64,000 nt of DNA, from positions 255,729 through 319,728 of the forward strand of contig JACEEZ010004869.1 of assembly GCA_016584305.1 (NCBI GenBank), given 5' to 3'. Positions 19,250-32,384 of this stretch are shown here, one piece after another (the stretch's first letter is position 1; each line of letters begins with the position of its first letter). The translations under genes and the position numbers were made by a program. The DNA is from Chionoecetes opilio (Eukaryota > Arthropoda > Malacostraca > Decapoda > Majidae). Below the pieces are notes generated by a model, which worked only from the letters and a program-made list of their open reading frames with translations, made no database searches and had not been told where the DNA came from.

Positions 19250-20759
19250 TAACTAAGATTGAAATGGCAGACTGCAACCGAGGAGATCCTGCTGAGAGCT
19301 TTTAGGCTGAGGTCAACGGATGATTACAGGGAGGTGTATGGAAAAAATGCAGTGAATGAAGAGGAAAGGAAAAAGTTCAAGGAAATGAAGGAGGAAGTAA
19401 GGCAGACAAATGAAGAAAGAACGGAGGAAGAGAAAGCAACATTTTTTTCAAGGTAGTATTAGATGAATGGGTGAGAAAATTATATATAAATAAAAAAGAC
19501 TAAAGAAAAATGGTGTGAGGAAATATGTTGTAAAAAAACAATGGCAGTGATGAACACGAACATAGATGGGAAGATCAAGAAGGCTGGAACTAAGAGATTA
19601 TTTATTAAATAAAGATCCAGACGTGGTGTGTCTAACAGAAACTAAATGATTAGAAGAAGACCAAGTGGTGATAAGTAATAACTACAACATGTGGAGAAGG
19701 GACAGAAGTGGTAGAACAGGTGGTGGAGTTATGATAATGACAAAATATAAGGGTGAAAGTATAAAAAAAGTGGAGTATGGAAAAGGAAGAGCTGAAATAG
19801 TGAGTGTACCAATAGAAGTAAAAAATAGAGAAACAGACATTTAGTGGCAACCTATGTACCACCCAAAACAAATACTTAAAGTAAGAAAGAACATGAGAAA
19901 GTACTAGAGGACATCTTGAAGTATTTACGTATAATAATCAGGAGTGGTAAAAGGTACTGCTGGCTGGAGATTTTAACTGCAAGGAAGTAAAATGGGAGAC
20001 TTTTGAAGGAGGAAATGAGAATGTTTTGGGGGATAGATTGTTGAGGCTGACAATGGAAAACACGATGATGACTCAGTGGGTGACAGAAAACACAAGATAT
20101 AGGGCAGATGACGAACCTGCAAGACTTGACTTAGTGTTAACAATAAGTTTGGATCAATAGGTAACAATTTGGTACAATAGGTAACACATAACTGATCTCC
20201 TTTGCTAGGGCAAAGGAGATCAGTTATGTGTGCCCCATGGGAAAGAGTGACCATGTCATTTTTAAAATGGACACGGAAAAGGATGTATAGGAGGAAGATG
20301 AATCGTACACAAGGAGCAGGAGCAGCTTTGGAAAAACTAACATGGAAGAACTGAGAATATTCTTTGAAGAAATTGACTGGGGAGAAATGAAAAGAGTGAA
20401 TGATGTGCAAGGGAAATATGATAATTTTCTGGGCATATATGAGAAAGGAGTTTAAAAACATGTCCCATTATATACACCAAGAGAAAAAGGAAAGCAGGAA
20501 TGGTTGAATGGAAGATGTGAGAGGGCAAAGAGAATAAGGGATGAGGCATGGAAAAGAATAAAGAGAAATCGGCCACCAAGAAATAAAGAAGACTATACCT
20601 TGGCAAGAAATGAATAAGTGTGCATGAGGAGGGAGGAAGAGAAGAGATATGAGAAATGATATTAGTTGAAAAGCGTAAGGAAGAACCCAAACTGTTTTAC
20701 AGATTTATCAATGGAAGGATCATGCATAAGGAAAAAGTAGAGGCTGCAAGAAGAAAATA
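19250..20759 (+). pseudogene. LINE A: CR1/L2-like retrotransposon, endonuclease part
   Basis: The order is an ORF1-like coiled segment at 19259-19456 (EEERKKFKEMKEEV), then APE-type endonuclease motifs: V-V-C-L-T-E-T-K near 19640, R-S-G-R-T-G-G-G-V near 19710, LLAGDFNC at 19960, LDLVLT at 20130 and the catalytic G-K-S-D-H at 20240. The pre-RT linker follows to 20754 (FYRFINGR). Frameshifts and stops are scattered. It stops abruptly at 20759, where another LINE is inserted, and its reading resumes at 23076. Endonuclease activity would nick genomic DNA for target-primed reverse transcription. Confidence 0.75.
20184..20231. repeat. Perfect 22-bp-arm inverted repeat inside LINE A
   Basis: ACACATAACTGATCTCCTTT is followed after a 4-base centre by its exact reverse complement ending at 20231. 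It sits in the endonuclease region and has no counterpart expected in the protein, so it looks like a local templated insertion or an assembly fold-back. Confidence 0.8.
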
Positions 20760-23075
20760 AAGGGAAACAGCGATCATTATGAAATCAGGTTTTGCTTAAA
20801 ATGGGAAGTAGGAAATAGAAGTGTTAATAAGCAGAGTCCCTGACTTCAGAAAGGCCAATTATGCAGGATTAAGAAGACACCTGGAGGGGATTAACTCGGG
20901 GTGTCGGATAGAGCGGAAGGAGTGGTCCGAGGTTAGCGCGGTGACAGGTGGTAGCGAGGTCGGAACGGATGAGGATTATACATTATTTGTAAGGAATTTA
21001 ATTGCAGGACAGAAAAAGAATATTCCTTATAGGGCGATGATATGAAGAGATATAGGGCGATTCCTTATAGGAAGAATGACCCGAAATGGATGACCACGAG
21101 TTTAAAACACAACATTGGAGTAAAAAGAAACATGTACTTAAGGTTTAAGGCTGGACAGGTGAGCAAAGAACAGTATAACGTGATGGCGAGGACAGTGAAG
21201 AGATTAACAAGAGTAGCTAAGAACAATTATGAGATTAAGGTCGCTGGACAGGCAAAGAACGACCCTAAGGGGTTCTATCAGGTATATAAAACGAAGACAA
21301 GGGAATTAGTGGGGCCGTTAAGATTAGAGCAGGGTGAGGTCGTAACTACGGATGAGGATATGTGTAAAGATTTTAATGATTATTTCATAAGTGTTTTTAC
21401 TAAGGAAGATACACAAAAGGTACCTGATAGTGAACAGATGTTTAAAGGCAGCGATGAGGAAAAACTCAAATATATTGAACTAACTAAGGATAAGATAACT
21501 AGGGAAATGGTAGAAGAGGGTATAGATAAAATGAAGAACTTTAAGTCACCAGGACCAGATGAAGTTTATCCCAGAGTATTAAAAGATTGCAAAGAGGTTG
21601 TTAGTGAGTCGTTAGTGCACATTTTTAGGAAATCGGTAGATATAGGCGAAGTGCCGTTAATGTGGAGGAAAGGAAATGTAGTCTCATATTTAAGAAGGGA
21701 GACAGAGGACTTAAGTCAAATTATTGACCCGTTAGTCTAACGTCAGTGGTAGGTAAATTATTGGAATCTATTATTGCAAAAAACATTAGAGAGCATTTAG
21801 AAAAACATAATTTTGTCAATGATTCACCACATGGATTCACCAAGGGTAGGTCATCTCACCAATTTATTGAGTTTTTATAGGAAAGTTTATGAGACAGCAG
21901 ATAATGATAAATTATAATATACCTGGACTTTAGTAAGGCATTCGACAAGGTACCACACGAGCGACTCTTAAATAAGGTTAAGGCTCATGGAATAGATGGG
22001 AAGGTTCTTCGTTGGATCAGAGTTTGGCTAAGTGATAGGTAACAAAGGGTTACAATTAATGGTTATAAATCTGAATGGGGACTGGTGACAAGTGGAGTTC
22101 CACAAGGGTCTGTTTTGGGTCCATTACTATTTTTGATTTACATCAACGACTTGGATAGTGGGATTAGCAGTGATATCAGCAAGTTTGCTGATGATACTAA
22201 GGTAGGTAGGATTATTGGATTACAGACTGATATAAACATATTGCAGGGAGACTTAGATAAACTTAATGAGTGGGTAGTAAGATGGCAGATGGAATTTAAT
22301 ATTGATAAGTGCAGCGTTATGAATGTTGGTAGAAAAAACCCTGGTGATAGATACACCATACGCAATGTATCGCTGAAAAGATCAGGTGAGAAAGATCTGG
22401 GAGTGAGGGTGACCTCAGACCTCAGACCTAGGAAACAATGTATTGAGGCTAGAAATAGAGCTAATAGGGTGTTAGGATTCATTACCAGAAGTGTTAAGAG
22501 TAGAAGTGCTGAGGTTATTCTAAAGCATTATTTGGCTCTAGTCAGACCTCACCTAGATTATGCGGTTCAGTTTTGGTCTCCATATTACAGGATGAATATT
22601 GCCTTGTTAGAATCAGTGCAGAGAAGGATGACCAAAATTATTCAAGGGATGCGTCATTTTAATTATGAGAAGAGATTGAAGCTATTAAATATACACTCAC
22701 TCGAGAGATGCAGGGTATGGGGCGATCTGATAGAAATTTTGAAGTGGATAAAGGGATATAATACAGGAGAGGTAGGAAAAGTTTTTACGGCTATTAACCA
22801 GGGTAGAACAAGAAGTTACGGATTCAAGCTGGAAAAGCGTAGATTTTAAAAAGAAATAGGGAAAAACTGGTTCACAAATAGGGTGGTAAATGATTGGAAT
22901 GGACTCAGTAGACAGGTAGTTAGTGCGGAGTCATTAGAGAGCTTTAAAGGGAGGCTGGATAAATTCATGGAAGGGGATGAAAGGTGGATGTAGGTAGTGT
23001 TAAGTAACAGGAACTACCACGTGTAGGTCTCACGGCCTCTTGTACGTAGCTTCCTTATTTTCTTATGTTCTTATG
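20760..23075 (+). mobile_element. LINE B: 5'-truncated CR1-like retrotransposon inserted in LINE A
   Basis: Begins at a G-N-S-D-H word of the endonuclease and runs through RT: FKSPGPDEVYP near 21545, NYRPVSLTS near 21740, SGVPQGSVLGPLLF at 22090, F-A-D-D-T at 22184, then the thumb and C-terminal block to about 22990. The F-A-D-D box and C-terminus match the CR1/L2 group. Two ORF pieces (21042-21740, 22085-22849) are separated by decayed sequence with stops. The 3' end is TTCTTATGTTCTTATG, an 8-bp tandem repeat typical of CR1 tails. AAATA flanks it on both sides (20755-20759, 23076-23080), a probable target duplication. Confidence 0.85.
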
Positions 23076-23215
23076 AAATATATGAAGATCTAAACATAAT
23101 GACAGAAATATCAAATAAACATTCCCTGTAGGTATCCACAAAAGAATTGAAATTTAATGAACCACAGAGAATGAAAAATGTCGCGAAGGAGTGAAAAATA
23201 TAAATGGTAAATTTT
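23076..23215 (+). pseudogene. LINE A, continuation after the LINE B insertion
   Basis: Reads I-Y-E-D-L-N-I-M-T-E-I-S-N-K-H and FNEPQRMKNVAKE, continuing the segment that breaks off at 20759. This confirms that LINE B jumped into LINE A. It then decays. Confidence 0.6.
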
Positions 23216-23399
23216 TTACGATAGGACCAAACTTCCCTACACAATAGGGAGCATGATTTTTGTTTACCTTATTGTATTCTAAGAGACATTTTCTCATTGT
23301 AGTTTCTCTGCTACTTTGGGCTTTTCTTTGGAATTGAATCTAATCAGCTGGCATATTGTCAGGCATGCTTGTGAATTTCTTCTTGTGATGTTTGATCCA

Positions 23400-26300
23400 T
23401 ATAACAACATGGAGATCAAGACCTTGAGAGAATTTGGCACCTTTAATCATCCTTTGGGAATCCCGGGGTGAAAATTCCCTCAAATGTACGGAATTTTTTC
23501 TTGGAAAATTTTTTTGTCCCTATTAACCTTTTGCCACGATGTACCATTGAAGGGGAGGGGTCTTTCTCCAAAAATCACGAGGGGTTCCCCTCCTCTTTAA
23601 GAGCTTTGAAGGCCCTTTATTAAAAAAAGGACTGTTTGGGTCGCCCAAAAAATTTCCCGGGCACGATCCTGGTTTAAAAGACCCAAGAAGGTTTTTTTTC
23701 AGTCGTGTCTTTTTCACCTGTTTCTCATAAACCCCAAAGGGTGCCAAAACGAGGTTTCACGCATTTTTTGCAGAAACGCTAATGGAAAAATGTACTCCCT
23801 CTCCCCCCGGGCATTTGTTTTAATGAAAGAATTTATTTTGCCGAATACCCTTTAGTTGTCATTTATTATCAGTTGAATACGATAAATGAAAACCCCCGAG
23901 ATCGTTTGGGAACTTCTGTATCGAATGCGGAAAAGAAATTTTCCCGCCCTTTTTTGTGATAATTTTTTCCAATAGCAACAAGATCCCCACCCGCCCCAAA
24001 AAGTAGCTAACAAAAACCCGTATCCGTAGGCTTTGCTTGTTCTCCCCAGTTTTTTTGTATAGTCCTAAAGTTGCAAAATGTGAAAACCAAAACCTCCGAC
24101 TTGCAAAATTTTACACAGTTTTCAAAAACTGAGTTCATCAAAGGTTTAAAAATACCCGTTGGACGTCTTTTTTTCCAAATACTAGCACCATCGCCAGAGT
24201 GGGTTTAACATTCCTTTTTTCTAAACAAATTTCTCCTGTGCCCCTTTTGGAGTTTTGATTTGGCCCAAAAAACCAAAAGAACCCGTTTTTAGGCCACTTG
24301 GCCAAAAATTACATTTGGGGTCGTTTGCCCGTCACCCCTATTTTCGAAACAAAACAGGCAGGCAATGATTTTAGTTTTTTTAAACCCTGCCAAAATTTTT
24401 TATGAAGTTTCCCCGTATGTTTTGAACCCCTTGGGCCCTCCTTTTTTGTTTTGCAAAAGGAAAACTTTTACAAAAAAGCACCGTTTTCCTGTTTCCGAAA
24501 AAATAATGCCCCTTTGCCAATCCCTGTTTTGTCGAAGATTTTAAAATTTCAAACTCTCCTTAATTTCCCCGGGGTGTATCAGGGCCTCAACCAGGGAAGG
24601 GACCCCAAACAGAAAAAAGCACACCATCAGCAATGCTGGTTTGTAACATACAATACCCTAAAGATGGTAAAAAAAAAACGCCACCCCGGAAAAAAAGGAA
24701 CAGTACTACCCCCTTTGACCTTGGGCCTGGACCATGACCTTTACCCTTTTAAAACGGGTTTCCCCCCTCCAAAAAAATTTTGTATTGAAACCTTTAAAAA
24801 AAAACCCTTTTACCAAAAATTGGCTGCTTTGGGCACCCGGGTAACCGGGTTTGGTTTTTTTTTGGCATAACCACCCCCCCTAGATTTTAAACTTTCCCTC
24901 GCCCCCAAACAATAGTTTTGGAGATATGAAATTTTAGGGGGGAGGAAGATAAGTTCCCACTTGTTTAAAAAAATGCCTTTTCCCCCCTTCCTCTTCTTTT
25001 GGGGCCGGGATCGCTTTTGTTTTGGGGGCGCACCCCCGGGGGTACCCGACCCCCCTTTCCTTAACTAACCTTTAACCCTAACCCTTTTCCCTTTCCCACC
25101 TTTTGCCCTTTAAAACCCCCTAAATGGGGCCCCAAAAATAAAAAAGTTTAAAAAATTTTCCAAAAAAAAAACCCCCTTTGGCCCGGTACCAAAAAAGAGG
25201 AAGAGGGAGGCCATTTTTTATACAAAGAAAACCCTTAAAACCTCCTCCCCACCCAAAATGTTCTATAAAACCCGGAAAAAAAATTGATTTGCGACGGAAA
25301 GCCCCAATGAGAAAATGTCTCTTAGAATACAATAAAGGTTTAAAAAAAAATTTATGCTTCCCCAATTGTGTTTGGGGGGTTGGTTTCCTGTCGAAAAAAA
25401 AAATACCATAAAAATAAGGGGAAAAAAGAGGTTTTGAGTTTTTGAAGGGGAAATTGGGAAGAGAGGGAAAAACCAAATAAAGGGCCCGGACCCGGGGGTC
25501 AAAGGGAAGGGGAAAGGTTTTTTAAAGGAAAAGCAGAAAAAAGGGGGGTTGAATAGTAAGGATATAATAAAAAGGGTTATTAAACAACAGGGGAAAAAGG
25601 CCCAAAAAAGGGGAAGAGAGTGGCCCATAAATGGGGGGGGGGAAAACTATAGAAAAAGGGAAAAAAGGGGTTTAACCATTAAATTATAGACCAGTGTCAA
25701 TGACTAGCGCCGTCTGCAAAATAGGTAAGAAAAAATCAAAAAGCAATGGACGGGAAAATTTTTGAAAGTGGGCGGTAATTAAAAGGGTGGTTCAAAAACA
25801 GAGCCCTTTTTTTGGCATTTTTTTAAAACAGAAAAAGTCGGGGCTTTGCGGAGATTACGGGCACACACGCAAATTTTTTTTCCCGGCGACAAATCTTCTT
25901 CTTTTTTCTTCTTTTGACCTTTTTGCCCTTAAGGGGGCACCAAAAAACACTGGGGTTGTTTGTTCTTTTTGGGATTTGCTTTGTGGTCGTCTGCAAGCTC
26001 GTTTTGGGTTTACCAGGGGCGCCCCGGGCTTCCCCTGCCTGACCTTTCCCGGGTCAGAGGTCCCCGTCGCGGGACGGTACGGACTTTGGGGGTTTGGGTT
26101 GTGGTATTTGGCGCGCAAGAAAAATAAGTTTTCGCGCAAATTTATTTTGAATTGTATTGCTGTTTTTTTTCCTTTTATATCTACAAATCAAAACCCCCCG
26201 CCCCAACCTAACCCTAAAACTGATTTAAAACTAAAAACCCTTTCCCGGCCCCCCTAAAAAAGGAAAATTTTCGGTATTATATGTATCGCCAAGGGGAGTG

Positions 26301-27060
26301 AAATTGGAAATTTAAAATTTAAGGGGTGAAAAGACCCAAAAGATGATGTCAGGGTTTAAAAGTGTTAGTTTTTGTACCCCAATACCGAAAAATTTTACCA
26401 AATAATGGGGGGGCGTGGGGAAAAGGGTGGTGTTTTTTTCTGGGGGTTTTTTTGAATTTGGGGTGCGAAATTTCGGCAAAACCCGGGAAAAAGACCGGTA
26501 AAACTTTGGAAAAAAGCTTTACCCCTACTTTTTTTTCTTCCCCCCTAGCCAACAAACCGGGGAAAAAGGGGGGGGGAATACGGGGTTTTTTGGGGGGGGG
26601 AAAGCAAAAATATTAAAATGATTTAGGCTCCCCCCAAAAAACACCCCAAAATCAATATATGAAAAAACTGGGAATTCCCTAAAAATTTGGGAATTTTCCC
26701 CAGAACCCTTTCAAGGGGAAATTTTCCTTAATTGATATATGTATAGATTTTGGGGCAATTTTTTGGGAGAGCAAAAATGAGTCCCCTTTTTGCCTTCCCT
26801 ACCCAAAAACCCAAGTTTTCCTAAGGCCACCCGCTTGTGGCCATAAAGGGGGTCAAAGAAAACCAACCTTTTAGCCAGAAAGGGCTTGGGGTTCCCCCAT
26901 GGGGCCCCTAAGGGGGCTAATTAACCTCACTATAACCCCCCAAAAGTTATAACAAAAAAATCACTATAACGAATACAGTTTATTCGGGCCCCCAAAATTA
27001 ACAGGCCGGGCCCATAGTTTAAATTTCATACCAAGCAATTGGGATTTTGCAAAAATTAAG
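23400..27060. other. Homopolymer-stretched block, probably poor consensus
   Basis: Base text is dominated by runs of three to nine identical bases (CCCC, AAAA, TTTT, GGGG) in every line, unlike the flanks. No ORF here shows a recognisable domain, and the short ORFs are rich in K, F, P and G as homopolymers dictate. I can support no gene. Confidence 0.6.
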
Positions 27061-27740
27061 GTTTTAATGAAAAACCCAACCTAAATTAAACCACAAAGTA
27101 TTTCCTTTAAACCCAAACTTAGCCCCAAAGTTAAAAAACCCAAACCCAAACCCCTTAAAACCCCAAAGTATACCAAAAAACCAACCTTTAAACCCCAAAG
27201 TATACCTAAACCTAACCTAAACCCAACCTTAAAACCAAAAAATTTTACCTTAAACCCAACCTTAACCACCAAAATATACCCAAACCTAAACCCAAACCCC
27301 TTTAAACCCCAAAATATACCTAAACCAACCTAACCTTAACCACAAAGTATAACTAAACCCAAAATAACCAAAATTAACCAAAAGTATACCCTTTCCTAAC
27401 CTAAAACCCTTTAAACCCCAAAAGGGAAAAACCTTTCCTAAACCCAAAACCCAAAAACCCCAAAGGATACCTAACCTAACCTTAACAAAAAAAAGTTTTT
27501 AATTTAAACCCAACCTTAAAAAACAAAGTATACTGTCGTGGGTATTTCATGTACTATAAAGGGGGCCCGTTTTCAAGGCGGCCCCCAATCAAAGGATTAA
27601 AATTTAAACCCCTAAAAGTTCTAACTTAACCCCCCAAAACCCCTAAAAAATTTCTAAATTAACCTCCCCATAACCCCTAAAAATTACTAACCTAACCTCA
27701 CTATAACCCCCTAAATGTTATCAAAATAACCTCGGCCGCA
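27060..27740. repeat. Degenerate AACCT-based satellite
   Basis: Repeating phrase CAAAGTATACCTAACCTAAC with TTAAACC spacers, about 40-60 bp per unit, partly blurred by homopolymer stretching. Related words occur at 33400-33480 and 34560-34640 inside the large palindrome. Confidence 0.7.
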
Positions 27741-28763
27741 TATCAACCCTTCAAATAAGGCCAAATAATGCTCTCGAACCACGTGCGTAGTTGTGATAAG
27801 ACTTGAGAAAGTCACAGGGAAAATCATGCAATCTGGGGAAAAATCCCTGGCCATCTAAGGAAAATCCCTGGCCATCTAAGGAAAATAAAATCCCCAGTAA
27901 ATTAATCACTCACTTAATCGTGAAATTATTGTAGTCAGTGTAACCCTCTTACCTAACCCTCTCATTATAATCACATCATCAAACACTTCATAATTACAAG
28001 AGTAAATAGTCCTTTCAACTTACCTTCAAAATTGAGATACACCGTGACGGCTGTAAAATGGCGCCGATGATGATGATGGGGTGATTTGCATAACTACGTA
28101 GTGGTAGTTATCGACACCACCACATTTTATATTGTAGTCCAAGGTAGCAGGTTTATTAATGCAAATCTTTGGTTTGCAAAATGAGTTTGTGGCGCACATA
28201 AATAAAAGTTCCTTTGGTTTCTCGTTATTACACTCCAAAAAATACTGGAGTCACCATCTGCACAACCTTTCGTGCCCATGGCTGCCAGTGTACTGAACCC
28301 GCAGCCTGGCCTGACGTCACTGAGGTGGCAATTATACGCGGAGTATTATAAACATCAATATATTCCCCTATATGATTATTATGCAATACATATGCTTAAA
28401 TATATCAGAAAGGTTGATGTGATACGAATTTAGAACATTTCGTATCCATATATGCAGTAATTAATGCAAACTGTACCTGGTTCCTTACACAGGCACTACA
28501 TAGCCAGCTGTAATCAAGCTTATCAAGGGTGTAATGCGGTTCAGTCGAGTAAGGAAACGCTCGGGACTGGATCTGACTGGACTTAGAATTTTTTGAGGCA
28601 CCTCATATTTCATAGCGGCCGTGTGGGTTAACCAAAGCCGAGCGCACGCTGGAAACTTTACAGATGTGAAGTACAATAAGCATACAATACAGTGCGGTAG
28701 TTCATTTCAGTCAAAGCCGGAAGGAGGAGTTGTAAAGAATTTCCGAAAATATAGGAGGAATCC

Positions 28764-28891
28764 AAGGGATGATCAAAACTTGACTGGCAAGTGATCTGCG
28801 AGCCAGAGAAATGAGAGCAGTAGTCCCGGCTGACCAGTGTGAGTGGAGAAAGGTCATGAGTGGGGTAGCCCAAGGCACAGTTTTGTCCTGA
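28764..28891 (+). pseudogene. Non-LTR RT fragment
   Basis: Contains M-I-K-T-W-L-A-S-D-L-R-A-R then, after a frameshift, CEWRKVMSGVAQGTVLS, the S-G-V-P-Q-G-x-V-L-x box of LINE reverse transcriptases. Only about 40 residues remain. Confidence 0.6.
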
Positions 28892-29319
28892 GTAGCGAGT
28901 GAGTGAGTGAGTTTTTACCGTTGCGAGTGAGAGCCGAGCGGTGGGTGGTGGTAGCGATGTTGGGGTTGGTGGTGTTGTTTAGGGCTGCCAGGAGGAACCC
29001 TAGGAGCCCTGGTGGTGATGTCCTGCCAGGCTATCACAGGCGTGGCAGCTGACCTGTCTCCAGCTGGAGGAAGGCACAGGTAAGGCAGAGGACAGCGTGT
29101 TGTGGTGGACGCCAGCAGGTCAAAGGTGGTGACGTTGAGGGCGTGGTGGTGGGCGTGGACACTGCAGCAGCAAGTGTTGGGGAGGGGAGGATTCTGCACC
29201 AGTGATCTTGATGTTACAGGTGGCCTTTTCTTCATAGGCCAGGCCTTTAAGCCGGCTGCTCCTGTAGTCTTGTTCTTGTTCTTGTTTTAGGGCTGTAGAG
29301 TCTATTGTCTATTTCTCAT

Positions 29320-30972
29320 ATACCACATTCTTTCCAAAAAACTCTTTCACTGCCCAAATCATCCGTCCATTTGTCTCACCACACATTTCCCAGCATAATA
29401 ACATCCATTCTTTCCTGTCCTTAAACCCCCACTCTTTCATGTCACCTCCATTTCAGTCAAAACCACACGCATCTTTTCCCATTCTCCCCCGCTATATTCT
29501 CACATTTAGTATCAAAATGTTCCACTGTTTCATCCTCACCATGTCACACATTGGCACACTTTGCTGCCTGAACTCGGACCATCTGTAGTTCCTTGCATTT
29601 ACATCTAAGCACTGTGTTCTGGCTTGGAAGAGAAGGTCGCCACCCCGGGTTCCATCATACACCCTTTCATACGCTGGTGCCTCTTCTCCTTATACCATTT
29701 AGTGTTTTCTTTTGCTCCATCTCATTTTTCCACTTACTCAGCCCCACATACTTCACTACTCTATCGATCTCAGTTTTCCACTTTCTCACATCCCACTCAA
29801 GGCCTTTTTTCATCACCATTCAAAATCTTCCATTCAATTACATCGGTCTTTCATCTATCATTTTGATACATCCACCAAAATCCCCAATCCACTTCTTTCT
29901 CCCATTTTTTGGCATCGTTTCCCCCTTTTACTACTACATTCACTCCACAAATAAACTTTTCGTGTCAATCTTGTGTCCTCCATTCGTTTCCAGTCTAAAT
30001 CTTATACCTGAGTGTTGCTTTCGAATGTCTCTCCCTAAATGTACCCCATCCATGTCACCTCTTAAACCTTCAGTCGCTGCATACCTGGGTGCATTCGGTG
30101 CCTTTTCTTGCTACTTTTTTTTGTCCCACTTCCAATATCTCTATTTCACTCTCATTCCATGGCAATAAACCTCCATACCATACATAATGCTTGGGACAGC
30201 CACATTTTTCCACACTTCCCTCAAACACATCATACTTGCTTGCCCTCATCCTGCCACCCCTCCCAAGTCGACCAACCCACTGATTGGCCTGGCTGATTTT
30301 TTTCACCCCTTTGCTTTTCCACATCCATTGGAACTCATGCACATCCTAGGTACTTGTATCACTAGTTTGTTCAAATTTCATTTTCTCCCAGTCTCCATGT
30401 AGCGTTTCTGTCATCCTCTGTTATATTTACTATCACCCACCTTACTTTTCTCACGGCTAAATTTTACTCCAAAGTCTCTCCATACTCATTCACCACATCT
30501 AAAAGGCTCTGGAGTTCCCGGCCGACTCACTCATAACTCCCTACATCTGCATACATTAACAAGCTTATTTGTCATTTCCTACTCTCACTCCTGCATCCAT
30601 TCTTCTCATCCTTACTGCCAGTTCCTCAGTATACAGACTAAACAAGGTTGGGGACAGAGTGCATCCTTGCCTAACACCTCTCTCACTCCTCACCCATTCT
30701 GTTTCTATACTATCTAGCCTATATTTTGCTCTAGTGTCTTCATACATGCTTCTCACTATGTTCACTATCTTTTGGCTCAACCCAACCTTTTCCAAAACCT
30801 TGCATAACATTTCTCTGTTTACTCTATCATAGGCTTTCTCAATGTCTAGGAACCCAAGGTACAGTGTCTTTCCCTCCCTTTCCTTCTTTTCAATTATTTC
30901 ATTCACCACAAACATGTTGTCCTCTGCCCTCCTATCCACTCGAAAACCATTTTGCTCCTCACCTAACACCAT
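29320..30972 (-). pseudogene. Non-LTR retrotransposon RT (minus strand, second copy of the 12.4-13.7 kb family)
   Basis: The minus strand from 30972 reads 135 residues: LGEEQNGFR, L-D-I-E-K-A-Y-D (catalytic D of motif A) and GVRQGCTLSPTLF, the core of a LINE RT. The Y-A-D-D motif expected next (about 30560) and the thumb (VNQWVGRLG near 30280) follow in shifted frames. The rest down to 29320 aligns with 12470-13690. Both copies are truncated and decayed. Confidence 0.8.
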
Positions 30973-31159
30973 AGCTCTCTCGGCAGCGCAGGCTTGAATT
31001 TGAGCTTAAGTTGGAAGCTTGGGAGTCGCCCAGCGGATGCTGTCGATGAAGCCTTTGGTCCGGCGTTCTCCCACTGACACGTAATCTGTTGGAGAGAAGC
31101 ACAGCTAGGGGTTTCATTTTCCCCTCCTTCCTCTCTCTGCATCAAATGCATATGGGTAC

Positions 31160-31826
31160 TGGCCAAGGTATTTGGGTGGGTGATAAACAACAAGCTAATG
31201 TCCTGGCTGGAGGAAGATAAGGTGCTGGGAGAGGAGCAAAATGGGTTCAGGAAAGGTAGAGGAGGTTTAGAAAACTTGTTGGTGATAAAGGAAATCATAG
31301 AAAGGAGCCGGAGGGGAGATGAGGAACTGTACCTGGTATTTATAGATATTGAGAAAGCATACGACTCGGTTGATAGAAGAAAATTAATGAGACTATTGGG
31401 CACAGGATGGATGAAGAATAACATATAGGAGTCCGGCAGGGATGTGTTATCTCTCCAACACTCTTCAACATCTACATGGAGGACCTGATAGTGAGGATTA
31501 GAAAGTCAGAGAAGGGAGTCAGAGTGGGGAATAGAAAACTAGGATGCTTAGCCTATGCAGACAATGTGGTTCTCATGACAGAGAGGAAGGAAGACATGGA
31601 GGAGTTGCTGGGAATAGTCAACAGTTATGGAAGGGAATGGAACATTAGGTTCAGTGTCAGGAAGAGTAAGGTGATGGAGTTCAACAGCAGAGAGGAAGGT
31701 CAATGGGTTCTAGGGAACAACATTCTAGAGGTGGTTGATAGCTATACATACTTAGGACTGGAAGTAAGTAAGGAAGGAGTTGGAGGAGAAAGACAAAGGA
31801 AAACTAATGAGGGAAAGGCTAGGAGT
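31160..31826 (+). pseudogene. LINE C: non-LTR RT, part 1 (split by BEL element)
   Basis: Reads LGEEQNGFRKGRG, V-F-I-D-I-E-K-A-Y-D-S (motif A), then after a frameshift a G-V-R-x-G-x-x-L-S-P-like stretch, L-A-Y-A-D-N in place of Y-A-D-D, and D-S-Y-T-Y-L-G-L. It breaks at 31826, where the BEL LTR starts, and resumes at 39651. The second catalytic aspartate of motif C is replaced by asparagine, so this copy would be inactive even if repaired. Confidence 0.8.
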
Positions 31827-32384
31827 GTGGAAATTATCCATCAGCCACCCTCTCATAATTAGTAGAGTGGTGGTTTTGTTCCCCCCCCCCCCTTGTGAGT
31901 GATGTATTTTCCGCTCGTCATAGGGGAGTGCGTATAGGGATGTATATATAATTATAATGGTAATGGGTAATATTAAGGTAATTTAAGTAAATGATTAGTA
32001 CTGGGATAGGATAAATTAATATTCTCAGTGCTATTAACCATTTGCACCTTATATAATTAGCACTGGTTTGAAGTGCGGTCATTGGCCGCCGCCCATGGGG
32101 AGTTTTCAAAGCTAAGCCGCCAGATGTCTCTCGCGCATCTCACATCCACTGCCCTTTGAGCGTGAATGATCTATCATTTACCGTAAATTTCCCCTGTACT
32201 TTTTCGGGACATATCAGAAATTACCCTTAAATACAACAACAACAAAACAGTTCTTATAAAAAAATGTAGTTATCATTTTTGTTTTTCAGCACTTGAAGAA
32301 AATATTGGCAAAACATAGAATACTTGAAAACTCAATTTCTTAAAATCGTCATTTCACGGAAACACTACGGAATCCTTTCCCTTT

